Shown: positions 51,471 through 60,138, numbered from the stretch's first letter. The stretch: DNA of 64,000 nt from Lachnotalea sp041821265 (GCA_041821265.1 JBGUEQ010000014.1:29195-93194); one strand, 5' to 3'. Numbers and translations: made by a program. Notes: a model not told the origin generated them from the letters alone.

Positions 51471-51839
51471 ATGATTAATAAAAAATCAAAAGTGATAATT
51501 CGCGAGAAAAAACATAGAAGACTACGTAATCGTTTCAGTGGAACTACCGTAAGACCACGTTTAGCTGTGTTTAGAAGTAATAATCATATGTATGCTCAAA
51601 TTATTGACGATACAGTTGGAAATACGCTAGTTGCAGCTTCAACTCTTGAAAAAGAGGTTAATACTGAACTAGAAAAGACTAATAACGTTGATGCAGCAGC
51701 ATACTTAGGTACTGTTATTGCAAAAAAGGCATTAGAAAAAGGTATTACAACAGTTGTCTTCGATAGAGGTGGCTTCATATACCAAGGTAAAGTTCAAGCA
51801 TTAGCAGATGCAGCTAGAGAAGCTGGTCTAAAATTCTAA
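51471..51839 (+). CDS. rplR: 50S ribosomal protein L18
   Basis: A 122-residue 5S rRNA-binding protein. REKKHRRLRNRFSGTTVRPR and the C-terminal FDRGGFIYQGKVQALADAAR are signatures. ATG at 51471 is preferred, with AAGGAG 9 nt upstream; an in-frame GTG two codons earlier is too close to that site. Confidence 0.96.
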   Translation: MINKKSKVIIREKKHRRLRNRFSGTTVRPRLAVFRSNNHMYAQIIDDTVGNTLVAASTLEKEVNTELEKTNNVDAAAYLGTVIAKKALEKGITTVVFDRGGFIYQGKVQALADAAREAGLKF

Positions 51840-51854
51840 CAAGGAGGAGAACAC

Positions 51855-52364
51855 ATGAAACGTACAATCATTGATGCTAGTCAATTAGAATTAGAAGAAA
51901 AAGTAGTATCAATCAAACGTGTTACTAAAGTTGTTAAAGGTGGTCGTAACTTCAGATTTACAGCATTAGTAGTAGTTGGTGATGGTAATGGACACGTTGG
52001 TGCAGGTTTAGGTAAAGCAACTGAAATTCCTGAAGCGATTCGTAAAGGAAAAGAAGATGCAGCTAAAAAATTGATCAACATAACATTAGATGCAAGCAAT
52101 AGTATTTCACATGATTTTATCGGAAAATTTGGTAGTGCAGAAGTGCTATTAAAAAGAGCTCCAGAAGGTACAGGAGTTATTGCTGGAGGTCCAGCACGTA
52201 GCGTACTTGAACTTGCAGGAATCAAAAATATTCGTACAAAATCATTAGGATCAAATAATAAACAAAATGTTGTACTTGCTACAATCGAAGGTTTAAGTAA
52301 ATTAAAAACTCCAGAAGAGGTAGCTAAACTTCGCGGAAAAACTGTTGAAGAGATTCTAGGCTAA
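51855..52364 (+). CDS. rpsE: 30S ribosomal protein S5
   Basis: A 169-residue protein of the decoding-fidelity region. VKGGRNFRFTALVVVGDGNG, VGAGLGKATEIPEAIRKGKE and VIAGGPARSVLELAGIKNI are conserved. AAGGAGG precedes the ATG. Confidence 0.98.
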   Translation: MKRTIIDASQLELEEKVVSIKRVTKVVKGGRNFRFTALVVVGDGNGHVGAGLGKATEIPEAIRKGKEDAAKKLINITLDASNSISHDFIGKFGSAEVLLKRAPEGTGVIAGGPARSVLELAGIKNIRTKSLGSNNKQNVVLATIEGLSKLKTPEEVAKLRGKTVEEILG

Positions 52365-52378
52365 GGAGGGTATTTAAA

Positions 52379-52561
52379 ATGGCAGATAAATTAAAAATTA
52401 CTTTAGTAAAGTCTACAATCGGTGCTATTCCTAAGCAGAGAGCTACCGTTGTTGCATTAGGTCTTAAAAAACTTCACAAAACTGTTGAGCATCCAGACAA
52501 TAGTGCAACAAGAGGTATGATACAGCGAGTTAGACATTTAGTAAAAGTTGAAGAGATTTAA
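52379..52561 (+). CDS. rpmD: 50S ribosomal protein L30
   Basis: A 60-residue bacterial-length L30. LKITLVKSTIGAIPKQRATV and LGLKKLHKTVEHPDNSATRG are typical. AAGGAGGG precedes the ATG, 14 bp after rpsE. Confidence 0.97.
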   Translation: MADKLKITLVKSTIGAIPKQRATVVALGLKKLHKTVEHPDNSATRGMIQRVRHLVKVEEI

Positions 52562-52584
52562 ATATTAGAGAAGGAGGTGTCAGA

Positions 52585-53025
52585 ATGGATTTATCAAATT
52601 TAAGACCTGCAGATGGTTCAAAACATAATGATAATTTCAGAAGAGGTCGTGGACATGGATCAGGAAACGGCAAGACAGCTGGTAAAGGACATAAGGGTCA
52701 AAAGGCTCGTTCAGGCGGTACAAGACCAGGTTTCGAAGGTGGTCAGATGCCTTTATACAGAAGAATTCCTAAGAGAGGATTCACTAATCGTAATACAAAA
52801 GTAATTATTGGTATTAATATTAGTGCTCTTGAAGTATTCGACAATGATACAGTAGTTTCAGTTGAAACTTTACTTGAACAAGGAATCGTTAAGAATCCTA
52901 GAGATGGTGTTAAAATTCTTGGAAACGGAGAATTAACTAAGAAGCTTACTGTTCAGGCTAATGCATTTAGTGCAAGTGCTGTAGAAAAAATTAAAGCTCT
53001 TGGTGGAAAAACTGAGGTGATCTAA
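52585..53025 (+). CDS. rplO: 50S ribosomal protein L15
   Basis: A 146-residue late-assembly protein with a Gly/Arg/Lys-rich N-terminal tail (RRGRGHGSGNGKTAGKGHKG) and the FEGGQMPLYRRIPKRGF motif. AAGGAGG precedes the ATG; secY starts 2 bp after the stop. Confidence 0.98.
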   Translation: MDLSNLRPADGSKHNDNFRRGRGHGSGNGKTAGKGHKGQKARSGGTRPGFEGGQMPLYRRIPKRGFTNRNTKVIIGINISALEVFDNDTVVSVETLLEQGIVKNPRDGVKILGNGELTKKLTVQANAFSASAVEKIKALGGKTEVI

Positions 53026-53027
53026 TA

Positions 53028-54344
53028 ATGCTTGTAACACTCCAAAACGCATTTAAAATTAAAGATATAAGAAATAGAATTATATACACATTTTTAATGT
53101 TAGTTGTAGTAAGAATAGGTTCTCAACTTCCTATTCCTGGAGTAGACAGGACTTACTTTGCAAACTGGTTTGCAAATCAATCCGGTGACGCATTCAATTT
53201 TTTTGATGCCGTTACCGGTGGATCATTTTTGCAAATGTCTGTATTTGCATTAAATATTACACCTTACATTACTTCGTCCATCATTATGCAGTTATTGACT
53301 ATTGCAATTCCTAAGTTAGAAGAATTGCAAAAAGACGGTGATGACGGAAGAAAGAAAATTCAAAAAATCACTCGCTACTTAACAGTTGGGTTGGCTTTAA
53401 TGGAAGCTTCCGCAATGGCTGTTGGTTTTGGTAAACAGGGATTATTAGTAGATTATAATTTTGTTAATGTATCAATGGTTATTGTAACGCTTACAGCAGG
53501 TTCAGCTTTCCTTATGTGGATGGGTGAAAGAATTACTGAAAAAGGTGTTGGTAATGGTATATCAATTATACTTTTAGTTAATATTATTTCACGTATGCCA
53601 GATGATTTTATATCATTATTCCAACAATTTGTTGCGACTAAGACTGTTGCAAAAGGAGCATTGGCTCTTGTGATTATTTTAGCGGTTGTAATAGCTACAG
53701 TAGTATTTGTAGTATTTTTGCAAGGTGGAGAGAGAAGAATTCCTGTACAGTATGCTAAAAAAATGCAGGGAAGAAAAATGGTTGGAGGACAATCAACACA
53801 TATTCCGTTGAAGGCTAACACAGCTGGTGTTATTCCAATTATTTTTGCATCTTCACTTATGCAGTTTCCAGTTGTAATAACTTCCTTATTAGGAAAAAAT
53901 CAAGGTACTGGAATTGGGGCTAAGATTTTAAAAGCTTTAACTTCATCACATTGGTTTAATCTAGATGAGCCAGTTTATAGCATTGGGCTTTTAGTTTACA
54001 TTGTTTTAGTAATATTTTTTGCATACTTCTATACATCGATTACATTTAATCCAATAGAAGTTTCTAATAATATGAAAAAGCAAGGTGGTTTTATACCAGG
54101 TATTCGCCCAGGCAAGCCAACAACTGATTACTTAAATAAAATTTTAAATTATGTCATTTTTATTGGAGCGGTAGGTCTTATTATCGTAGCCACGATACCT
54201 ATTTTTTTCTCAGGTGTATTTGGTGCTTCAGTTTCATTCGGTGGAACATCACTAATCATTGTTGTTGGTGTTATTCTTGAAACGTTGAAACAAGTTGAAT
54301 CTCAAATGATAGTTAGAAATTATAAGGGATTTTTAAATGACTAA
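53028..54344 (+). CDS. secY: Preprotein translocase channel subunit SecY
   Basis: A 438-residue channel of the Sec translocon with ten membrane helices. DIRNRIIYTFLMLVVVRIGS begins helix 1. GGSFLQMSVFALNITPYITS forms the plug and helix 2 region. QGGERRIPVQYAKKMQGRKM is the cytoplasmic ribosome/SecA loop. It ends the spc-type block, followed by a 190-bp spacer with a hairpin before adk. Confidence 0.98.
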   Translation: MLVTLQNAFKIKDIRNRIIYTFLMLVVVRIGSQLPIPGVDRTYFANWFANQSGDAFNFFDAVTGGSFLQMSVFALNITPYITSSIIMQLLTIAIPKLEELQKDGDDGRKKIQKITRYLTVGLALMEASAMAVGFGKQGLLVDYNFVNVSMVIVTLTAGSAFLMWMGERITEKGVGNGISIILLVNIISRMPDDFISLFQQFVATKTVAKGALALVIILAVVIATVVFVVFLQGGERRIPVQYAKKMQGRKMVGGQSTHIPLKANTAGVIPIIFASSLMQFPVVITSLLGKNQGTGIGAKILKALTSSHWFNLDEPVYSIGLLVYIVLVIFFAYFYTSITFNPIEVSNNMKKQGGFIPGIRPGKPTTDYLNKILNYVIFIGAVGLIIVATIPIFFSGVFGASVSFGGTSLIIVVGVILETLKQVESQMIVRNYKGFLND

Positions 54345-54374
54345 TTTCTAGAAACATAGCTTTCTGGATAATAG

Positions 54375-54410
54375 AATAGTGTTCTACAGTTTTGACTGTA
54401 GTGCACTATT
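54375..54410 (+). other. Hairpin between secY and adk
   Basis: A two-part stem (AATAGTG/CACTATT and CTACAGT/ACTGTAG) with a TTTG loop and a small internal loop. No T-run follows, so full termination is unlikely; it may cut or slow read-through from secY to adk. Confidence 0.5.
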
Positions 54411-54534
54411 GTAATATAGAAAAAGTAATAATTGTTTTGATTATTATAAAGTAGATATCCATAGAAGCAATATTTTTCTAAAGTATAAATTATCCATTAA
54501 TTGGGAATAATTTAAGTGATTGGAGGAAATATCA

Positions 54535-55179
54535 TTGAAAATTATTATGCTGGGAGCCCCAGGAGCAGGAAAAGGTACTCAAGCCAAGCAAATTGCAGAT
54601 CAGTACAATATACCACATATATCAACAGGCGATATATTTAGAGCTAATATTAAAAATGAAACTGAATTAGGTAAAAAAGCTAAAACTTACATGGATCAAG
54701 GACTATTAGTTCCAGATGAATTAACTGTAAATTTAGTAATAGACAGATTTAAAAATCCAGACTGTGAAAATGGATATGTTTTAGATGGTTTTCCAAGAAC
54801 AATTCCACAGGCTGAGAGTTTAGATGCTGCATTATCAGAGATTGGCGAGAAGATTGATTTTGCTATTAATATTGACGTCCCAGATGTAAATATTGTTAAC
54901 AGAATGTCGGGTCGCAGAGCATGCCCTGCGTGCGGAGCAACATACCATGTGGTACATATCCCAACAAAAACAGAGGGAATATGTGATCATTGTGGACATG
55001 AGCTTGTACTTAGAGACGATGATAAGCCAGAAACAGTGAAAAAGAGATTAGGTGTGTATCATGATCAAACACAACCACTTATTCAATATTATACAGCGAA
55101 ACAAATATTAGTTGATGTAGATGGTACTAAAGATATGGCAGATGTATTTCGCGCCATTGAAGAAATTTTAGGAGCATAG
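54535..55179 (+). CDS. adk: Adenylate kinase
   Basis: A 214-residue enzyme that interconverts ATP, AMP and ADP in the cytoplasm. It has P-loop GAPGAGKGT (7-15), an AMP site STGDIFRANI, and DGFPRT. The lid is zinc-binding with cysteines at 130, 133, 150 and 153, the Gram-positive form. TTG at 54535 is chosen: GGAGG lies 9 nt upstream and MKIIMLGAPG is the conserved start; the frame's earlier TTG lies in that RBS. Confidence 0.97.
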   Translation: MKIIMLGAPGAGKGTQAKQIADQYNIPHISTGDIFRANIKNETELGKKAKTYMDQGLLVPDELTVNLVIDRFKNPDCENGYVLDGFPRTIPQAESLDAALSEIGEKIDFAINIDVPDVNIVNRMSGRRACPACGATYHVVHIPTKTEGICDHCGHELVLRDDDKPETVKKRLGVYHDQTQPLIQYYTAKQILVDVDGTKDMADVFRAIEEILGA

Positions 55180-55182
55180 ACT

Positions 55183-55932
55183 ATGGCTGTAACAATAAAG
55201 TCTGATAGAGAAATTGAACTTATGAGAGAAGCAGGTAAAATTCTTGCTACTGTTCATAAGGAACTTGAGAAAGCAATTAAACCAGGAATATCCACATTGG
55301 ATATTGATAAATTAGGTGAGGAATTGATTAGAAGTTATGATTGCATTCCTTCTTTCCTGAATTATAATGGTTATCCTGCCTCTATATGTGTTTCGGTTAA
55401 TGATGAGGTTGTTCACGGTATACCTTCAAAGGATAGAATTATTCTAGAAGGTGATATTGTTAGCTTAGATGCCGGTGTAATTTACAAAGGATATCATTCA
55501 GATGCTGCACGAACTCATGCAGTTGGAGAAATAAGCAATGATGCTAAAAAATTAATTGAAGTAACAAAGCAGAGTTTTTTCGAGGGAATTAAATTTGCTA
55601 AAGAAGGTAATCATCTATATGAGATTTCAGAAGCTATTGGTACTTATGCTGAAAGCTTTGGCTACGGTGTAGTCAGAGATTTAGTTGGTCATGGCATTGG
55701 TTCTAATTTACATGAAGATCCTCAAATACCAAATTTCAAGCAGAGAAGAAGAGGCTTAAAACTCCAAGCAGGAATGACACTTGCCATAGAACCTATGATT
55801 AATATAGGACGTTACGATGTTGAATGGTTGGATGACGATTGGACTGTAGTATCAGAAGACGGTTCTTTATCAGCTCATTATGAAAATACGATACTTATAA
55901 CAAAGGGTGAACCTGAGTTATTATCAATTTAG
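55183..55932 (+). CDS. map: Type I methionine aminopeptidase
   Basis: A 249-residue enzyme that removes the N-terminal Met from new proteins. All five metal ligands are visible: the two Asp in SLDAGVIYKGYHSDAART, His in GHGIGSNLHEDPQIPN, Glu in AIEPMINIGR and Glu in AHYENTIL. It starts 3 bp after adk, the usual order in Firmicutes. Confidence 0.97.
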   Translation: MAVTIKSDREIELMREAGKILATVHKELEKAIKPGISTLDIDKLGEELIRSYDCIPSFLNYNGYPASICVSVNDEVVHGIPSKDRIILEGDIVSLDAGVIYKGYHSDAARTHAVGEISNDAKKLIEVTKQSFFEGIKFAKEGNHLYEISEAIGTYAESFGYGVVRDLVGHGIGSNLHEDPQIPNFKQRRRGLKLQAGMTLAIEPMINIGRYDVEWLDDDWTVVSEDGSLSAHYENTILITKGEPELLSI

Positions 55933-55981
55933 GAATAATGATGATGAATGCTCATTAATATACCAGTACAGGAGTAATGAT

Positions 55982-56254
55982 ATGGAAAGATTTGAAGTTG
56001 GAATGTTGGCTACTTCAAAGGCTGGACATGATAAAAATGCGATATATGTAATAATTGGGAACGAAAATGAATATCTATATTTAGTAAATGGAAAAAATCA
56101 TTTGTTAGAGAATCCTAAAAAGAAAAATATAAAGCATATACAAGTCATAAAACATGTCGATGAAGATTTCCAAAATAAGCTAACTGGAAACAACAAAATT
56201 CAGGATGAAGATATTAAAAGAGTGATTAAGCTTTATGGTTTGGAACTTAGTTAG
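55982..56254 (+). CDS. KOW-domain RNA-binding protein
   Basis: A 90-residue protein with an N-terminal KOW-like SH3 barrel (GMLATSKAGHDKNAIYVIIG) and a short basic/helical tail (KKNIKHIQVIKHVDE). It recalls archaeal/eukaryotic L14e-type proteins. A gene like this between map and infA is typical of Lachnospiraceae and relatives. Ribosome or RNA binding is inferred from domain and context. CAGGAG stands 8 nt before the ATG at 55982; a 25-codon upstream extension overlapping map is not supported. Confidence 0.85.
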   Translation: MERFEVGMLATSKAGHDKNAIYVIIGNENEYLYLVNGKNHLLENPKKKNIKHIQVIKHVDEDFQNKLTGNNKIQDEDIKRVIKLYGLELS

Positions 56255-56342
56255 AGAGGTTCATGAATCTTAGTAAATTGGATTAACTTATCGTTAGGAT
56301 ACAGTTAGATATAAAATATGCCGTGAAAGGAGACTACACTAA

Positions 56343-56561
56343 ATGTCAAAATCAGATGTTATCGAAATAGAAGGAACCGTTATTGAAAAGCTACCTAATG
56401 CAATGTTTCAAGTTGAACTTGAAAATGGGCATAAGGTTTTAGCTCATATAAGTGGTAAATTAAGAATGAATTTTATTCGAATCTTACCAGGAGATAAAGT
56501 AACTATTGAACTCTCACCTTATGATTTATCAAAAGGTAGAATTATTTGGAGAGATAAATAG
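56343..56561 (+). CDS. infA: Translation initiation factor IF-1
   Basis: A 72-residue OB-fold factor that binds the 30S A site. SKSDVIEIEGTVIEKLPNAM and HISGKLRMNFIRILPGDKV are conserved. AAAGGAG precedes the ATG. A promoter for rpmJ begins 8 bp after the stop. Confidence 0.97.
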   Translation: MSKSDVIEIEGTVIEKLPNAMFQVELENGHKVLAHISGKLRMNFIRILPGDKVTIELSPYDLSKGRIIWRDK

Positions 56562-56568
56562 AAAAAGC

Positions 56569-56597
56569 TTGATATTTTTAAATTATAATGTTATAAT
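56569..56597 (+). promoter_or_regulatory. Strong sigma-A promoter upstream of rpmJ
   Basis: TTGATA at 56569-56574, a 17-nt spacer and a perfect TATAAT at 56592-56597. It should start a transcript near 56604 for rpmJ and the alpha-operon genes, with an 85-nt leader holding a GCGC-type stem. Confidence 0.75.
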
Positions 56598-56689
56598 CTA
56601 AAACGAACTTTTTAAATTTGCCCCGTGTGTAAGTGCGCCTTTAGAAGCGCGTAAATGCAGGGCTGCACTGTGGAAAGGAGGATTTTACC

Positions 56690-56803
56690 ATGAAGGTTAG
56701 ATCATCAGTAAAACCTATTTGCGAAAAATGCAAAGTTATCAAAAGAAAAGGAAGCATTAGAGTAATCTGCGAAAATCCTAAACACAAACAAAGACAAGGC
56801 TAA
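56690..56803 (+). CDS. rpmJ: 50S ribosomal protein L36
   Basis: A 37-residue zinc-ribbon protein. The frame reads KVRSSVKPICEKCKVIKRK, then GSIRVICENPKHKQRQG. Zinc ligands C11, C14, C27 and H32 are all present, making it the C+ form. AAAGGAGG lies 6 nt before the ATG. Confidence 0.97.
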   Translation: MKVRSSVKPICEKCKVIKRKGSIRVICENPKHKQRQG

Positions 56804-57225
56804 TATAGTTCTTGATTTTGTGATGTTTTTATGCATAATACGTATAGTGTAATTATGCATAAGAAGAAGTAATATTTACTTCGAGTAACTTATTTTTTAG
56901 TGCGGCTGCAGTATGAACCACTAGGCTATGTTGTTCATGCTGATATTATATATTACGGACTTTCGTATCTGTAATCACTTGGAGTTATTAGAATAATTCC
57001 TTGTGCAATTAAAATGTGAGATTACTCACGGTTATTGCTTTTTAATACCGAGAATAATAGTATCGGAAAGACTACGACAAATCTAATCGTAGTTGGATGC
57101 AGGGATGTATCTCAATTAGGAACAATATTAATATGGTAGTAAGAAGAACGTACACATTTCAGACGCTGCGAGACAGTGGGCTACGAAGATGATTACTACT
57201 CAGAAGAAAATGGAGGAATATTCAC
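56804..57225 (+). promoter_or_regulatory. 422-nt structured spacer/leader before rpsM
   Basis: No gene is visible. Several hairpins are: ATGCATAAT/ATTATGCAT (56831-56860), ATTACGGA/TCTGTAAT (56952-56975, one G-U), and ACTACGA/TCGTAGT (57071-57093). A weak promoter-like TTGATT-18-TAATAC sits at 56812-56841. The spacer ends in GGAGG before rpsM. In other bacteria S4 represses the operon that starts with S13, and rpsD lies third here. A regulatory leader is therefore plausible, but no known RNA family was recognised. Confidence 0.4.
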
Positions 57226-57594
57226 ATGGCTCGTATTAGCGGTGTTGATTTACCAAGAGAGAAACGTGTTGAAATTGGTTTGACTTACGTTTATGGAATT
57301 GGAAGAGTAAGTTCAAATATAATACTTGAAAAAGCAAAAGTTAGCCCTGACACTCGTGTTAGAGACTTAACAGATGAAGAAGTAAAGAGAATTAGTGCTG
57401 TTATCGACGAAAGTCAGATGGTAGAAGGTGATTTACGAAGAGAAATCGCTTTAAATATTAAAAGACTTCAAGAAATTGGATGTTATAGAGGTATTCGCCA
57501 TAGAAAAGGACTTCCAGTTCGTGGACAGAAGACTAAGACAAATGCAAGAACAAGAAAAGGTCCTAAGAGAACTGTTGCAAACAAGAAAAAGTAA
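57226..57594 (+). CDS. rpsM: 30S ribosomal protein S13
   Basis: A 122-residue 30S head protein contacting P-site tRNA. ARISGVDLPREKRVEIGLTY and CYRGIRHRKGLPVRGQKTKT are conserved, with a basic C-terminal tail. It follows a long structured leader and precedes a repeat-bearing spacer. Confidence 0.98.
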   Translation: MARISGVDLPREKRVEIGLTYVYGIGRVSSNIILEKAKVSPDTRVRDLTDEEVKRISAVIDESQMVEGDLRREIALNIKRLQEIGCYRGIRHRKGLPVRGQKTKTNARTRKGPKRTVANKKK

Positions 57595-57596
57595 GC

Positions 57597-57770
57597 ACTT
57601 AACGAATGCAAGCCGTTAGGCGTAGTACGAGTTTAGTGCGAACTTTGTTATCAGTTACTTAGTGAAATCGAGCGAAGCGAGAATTGAGCTTAGAAACTGC
57701 ATAACTACCTTTGAGAACTTAATGAATGCAAGCCGTTAGGTGAAGTGTGAATTTAGTACAAACTTAGTAA
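57597..57770 (+). repeat. Pair of about 54-bp direct repeats, 120 bp apart, between rpsM and rpsK
   Basis: Copies at 57597-57650 and 57717-57770 share ACTTAA, GAATGCAAGCCGTTAGG, then AGT, TTTAGT and AACTT in the same register. The second is exactly 120 bp downstream of the first. Each copy can fold back (ACTTAA with TTTAGT). Between them is a small palindrome, GAGCGAAGCGAG. The 241-bp spacer is otherwise non-coding. Confidence 0.7.
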
Positions 57771-57835
57771 TTGCATAGTTATCTTAAGGATACAATAAAT
57801 TTAAATAAATAGAAAGAGAAAGTAGGTTAGTTTAA

Positions 57836-58231
57836 ATGGCTAAGAAAGTTACAAAAAAAGTGACAAAAAAGCGTGTAAAGAAAAACGTTGAACGCGGACA
57901 GGCACATATTCAATCATCATTTAACAATACTATCGTAACGTTAACTGATACTGAAGGAAATGCTCTATCATGGGCAAGTGCTGGTGGTCTAGGATTTAGA
58001 GGTTCAAGGAAATCTACTCCTTATGCAGCACAAATGGCAGCGGAAACTGCTACGAAAGCAGCCTTAGTACACGGTCTTAAGACTGTTGATGTTATGGTTA
58101 AAGGACCAGGATCAGGAAGAGAAGCAGCGATTCGTGCGCTTCAGGCTTGCGGTCTTGAAGTAACTAGCATCAAGGATGTAACTCCAGTACCACATAATGG
58201 ATGTCGTCCACCAAAACGTAGAAGAGTCTAA
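57836..58231 (+). CDS. rpsK: 30S ribosomal protein S11
   Basis: A 131-residue platform protein near the mRNA exit. HIQSSFNNTIVTLTDTEGNA, GFRGSRKSTPYAAQMAAE and the C-terminal HNGCRPPKRRRV are signatures. A basic lysine-rich N-terminus precedes them. The RBS is weak (AAAGTAGG), which is notable beside the strong ones around it. Confidence 0.97.
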   Translation: MAKKVTKKVTKKRVKKNVERGQAHIQSSFNNTIVTLTDTEGNALSWASAGGLGFRGSRKSTPYAAQMAAETATKAALVHGLKTVDVMVKGPGSGREAAIRALQACGLEVTSIKDVTPVPHNGCRPPKRRRV

Positions 58232-58247
58232 TGGGAGGTGTAAATAA

Positions 58248-58841
58248 ATGGCAGTAAATAGAGTTCCTGTTCTTAAGAGATGTAGATCACTTGGTTTAGA
58301 GCCAATGTATTTAGGAATAGATAAAAAGTCAAGAAGAGAGCTTAGAAGAGCGAATAAGAAGATGAGCGAGTATGGTCTTCAGCTTAGAGAAAAACAAAAA
58401 GCTAAATTTATATATGGTGTTTTAGAAAAACCATTTCATAACTACTATGAAAAAGCTGATAAAATGCGTGGCATGACAGGTGAGAATCTTATGATTTTAC
58501 TTGAATGCAGATTAGATAACGTAATATACAGAATGGCATTAGCTAGAACTAGAAAAGAAGCAAGACAAATCGTAGATCATAAACATATTTTAGTAAATGG
58601 CCAACGAGTTAATATCCCTTCATACCTAGTGAAAGCTGGAGATATAATTGAAATCAGAGAGAAATCAAAAGGTTCTCAAAGATATAAAGACATCTTAGAA
58701 GCAACTGGTGGTAGATTAGTTCCAGAATGGATCGATGTTGACCAGGAAAATCTTAAAGCTTCAATCAAGGAACTTCCAAGTAGAGAAGTAATTGATGTAC
58801 CAGTTGATGAGATGCTTATTGTCGAATTATATTCAAAATAA
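58248..58841 (+). CDS. rpsD: 30S ribosomal protein S4
   Basis: A 197-residue assembly-initiating protein. The S4 RNA-binding domain is LDNVIYRMALARTRKEARQI with HKHILVNGQRVNIPSYLVK. It lacks the zinc cysteines of some S4 forms. Being in the alpha operon, unlike the stand-alone B. subtilis rpsD, it could feed back on the rpsM leader. Confidence 0.97.
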   Translation: MAVNRVPVLKRCRSLGLEPMYLGIDKKSRRELRRANKKMSEYGLQLREKQKAKFIYGVLEKPFHNYYEKADKMRGMTGENLMILLECRLDNVIYRMALARTRKEARQIVDHKHILVNGQRVNIPSYLVKAGDIIEIREKSKGSQRYKDILEATGGRLVPEWIDVDQENLKASIKELPSREVIDVPVDEMLIVELYSK

Positions 58842-58882
58842 GATATCTTGTTTTAACTTATATAAAAGGGTTAAAATACATC

Positions 58883-58915
58883 TTAACCTTAAAGTATTAT
58901 GTACTTTAAGGTTAA
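58883..58915 (+). other. Perfect 14-bp hairpin between rpsD and rpoA
   Basis: TTAACCTTAAAGTA and its exact complement around TTATG, followed by TGATTATT and not a T-run. It may partly terminate or process the transcript before rpoA. A smaller stem, AGAAACA/TGTTTCT (58982-59004), follows. No clear promoter is seen in the 226-bp spacer. Confidence 0.55.
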
Positions 58916-59067
58916 TGATTATTTATACGAGTAATGTACAAAATGCAACAAAATTTGCAGATTGTGATTGCAATTATAAATAGAGAAACATGCGTAAAGT
59001 GTTTCTTGTGCTTTTAAGTATTTTTCACCCTCAATACTATATAACCCAAAAAAGGAGGGGCTTTGTA

Positions 59068-60027
59068 GTGTTCGATTTCGAAAAACCTAAAATTGAGATT
59101 GCTGAGATCTCAGATGATAAGAAATATGGAAAATTTGTTGTAGAACCATTGGAAAGAGGCTACGGCACAACTCTTGGTAATTCATTAAGAAGAATTATGC
59201 TTTCTTCGTTACCAGGAGCCGCAGTAACTCATGTTAAAATTGAAGGTGTTTTACACGAATTCAGCTCGATACCTGGTGTTAAGGAAGATGTAACTGAAAT
59301 TATAATGAACATTAAAAGCTTAGCTATTAGAAATAGTAGTGAAACTAGCGAGTCCAAAGTAGCCTATGTTGAGTTTGAAGGCGAGGGAGTTGTTACAGCA
59401 GCTGATATTCAAGCAGATTCAGATATAGAAATTCTAAATCCAGAGTTAGTTATTGCGACATTAAATGGTGGAGCAGACAGTAAATTATTTATGGAACTTA
59501 CTATTAACAAGGGTAGAGGTTATATAAGTGCTGACAAGAATAAAAGCGACGATTTACCAATTGGTATGATTGCAGTTGATTCAATTTATACTCCTGTCGA
59601 GCGTGTTAATTTAGCTGTTCAAAACACTCGTGTTGGTCAGATAACTGATTATGATAAACTTACATTAGATGTATTTACAAATGGTACATTGGTTCCAGAT
59701 GAAGCATTAAGCTTAGCAGCTAAAGTATTAAGCGAACATTTAAACTTATTTATTGACTTATCAGAAAATGCAAAAACTGCAGAAGTTATGATTGAAAAAG
59801 AAGACAATGAAAAAGAAAAAGTACTTGAAATGAACATTGATGAATTAGAACTTTCTGTTCGTTCATACAACTGTTTAAAGAGAGCCGGGATTAACACTGT
59901 TGAAGAACTAACAAACAGAACTTCCGAAGATATGATGAAAGTTCGTAATCTTGGAAGAAAATCATTAGAAGAGGTTCTTGCTAAATTAAAAGAACTTGGT
60001 CTTATGTTAAACCCAAGCGACGAATGA
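59068..60027 (+). CDS. rpoA: RNA polymerase subunit alpha
   Basis: A 319-residue subunit that nucleates RNA polymerase assembly. The N-terminal domain has VEPLERGYGTTLGNSLRRIM and LPGAAVTHVKIEGVLHEFS. The C-terminal domain, which contacts UP elements and activators, has ELELSVRSYNCLKRAGINTV. The start is GTG at 59068, 7 nt after AAGGAGGGG, giving FDFEKPKIEI; the open frame upstream is not conserved. Confidence 0.97.
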   Translation: MFDFEKPKIEIAEISDDKKYGKFVVEPLERGYGTTLGNSLRRIMLSSLPGAAVTHVKIEGVLHEFSSIPGVKEDVTEIIMNIKSLAIRNSSETSESKVAYVEFEGEGVVTAADIQADSDIEILNPELVIATLNGGADSKLFMELTINKGRGYISADKNKSDDLPIGMIAVDSIYTPVERVNLAVQNTRVGQITDYDKLTLDVFTNGTLVPDEALSLAAKVLSEHLNLFIDLSENAKTAEVMIEKEDNEKEKVLEMNIDELELSVRSYNCLKRAGINTVEELTNRTSEDMMKVRNLGRKSLEEVLAKLKELGLMLNPSDE

Positions 60028-60075
60028 TAATCTTTGACGAAAGTCACGGCAATGTTACAACTTATGGATATATAG

Positions 60076-60112
60076 CATTTAGTTAGTAAGACCGATGAAG
60101 CGTAGCTAAATG
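60076..60112 (+). other. Hairpin in the rpoA-rplQ spacer
   Basis: CATTTAGTTA pairs with TAGCTAAATG (one G-U) over a 17-nt loop, 26 bp before the rplQ ATG. No T-run; perhaps an RNA-processing or translational element. Confidence 0.4.
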
Positions 60113-60138
60113 TTCCACAATTTGGAGGTAGAATAGAA

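Noticed and set aside
56812..56841. Promoter directly ahead of the rpsM leader
   Set aside because: The hexamers (TTGATT, TAATAC, 18-nt spacer) are weak and the strong rpmJ promoter 220 bp upstream suffices; mentioned only in the spacer note.
58792..58983. 63-codon plus-strand frame from the end of rpsD into the spacer
   Set aside because: It starts inside rpsD without an RBS and its codons run through the 14-bp hairpin; no protein pattern.
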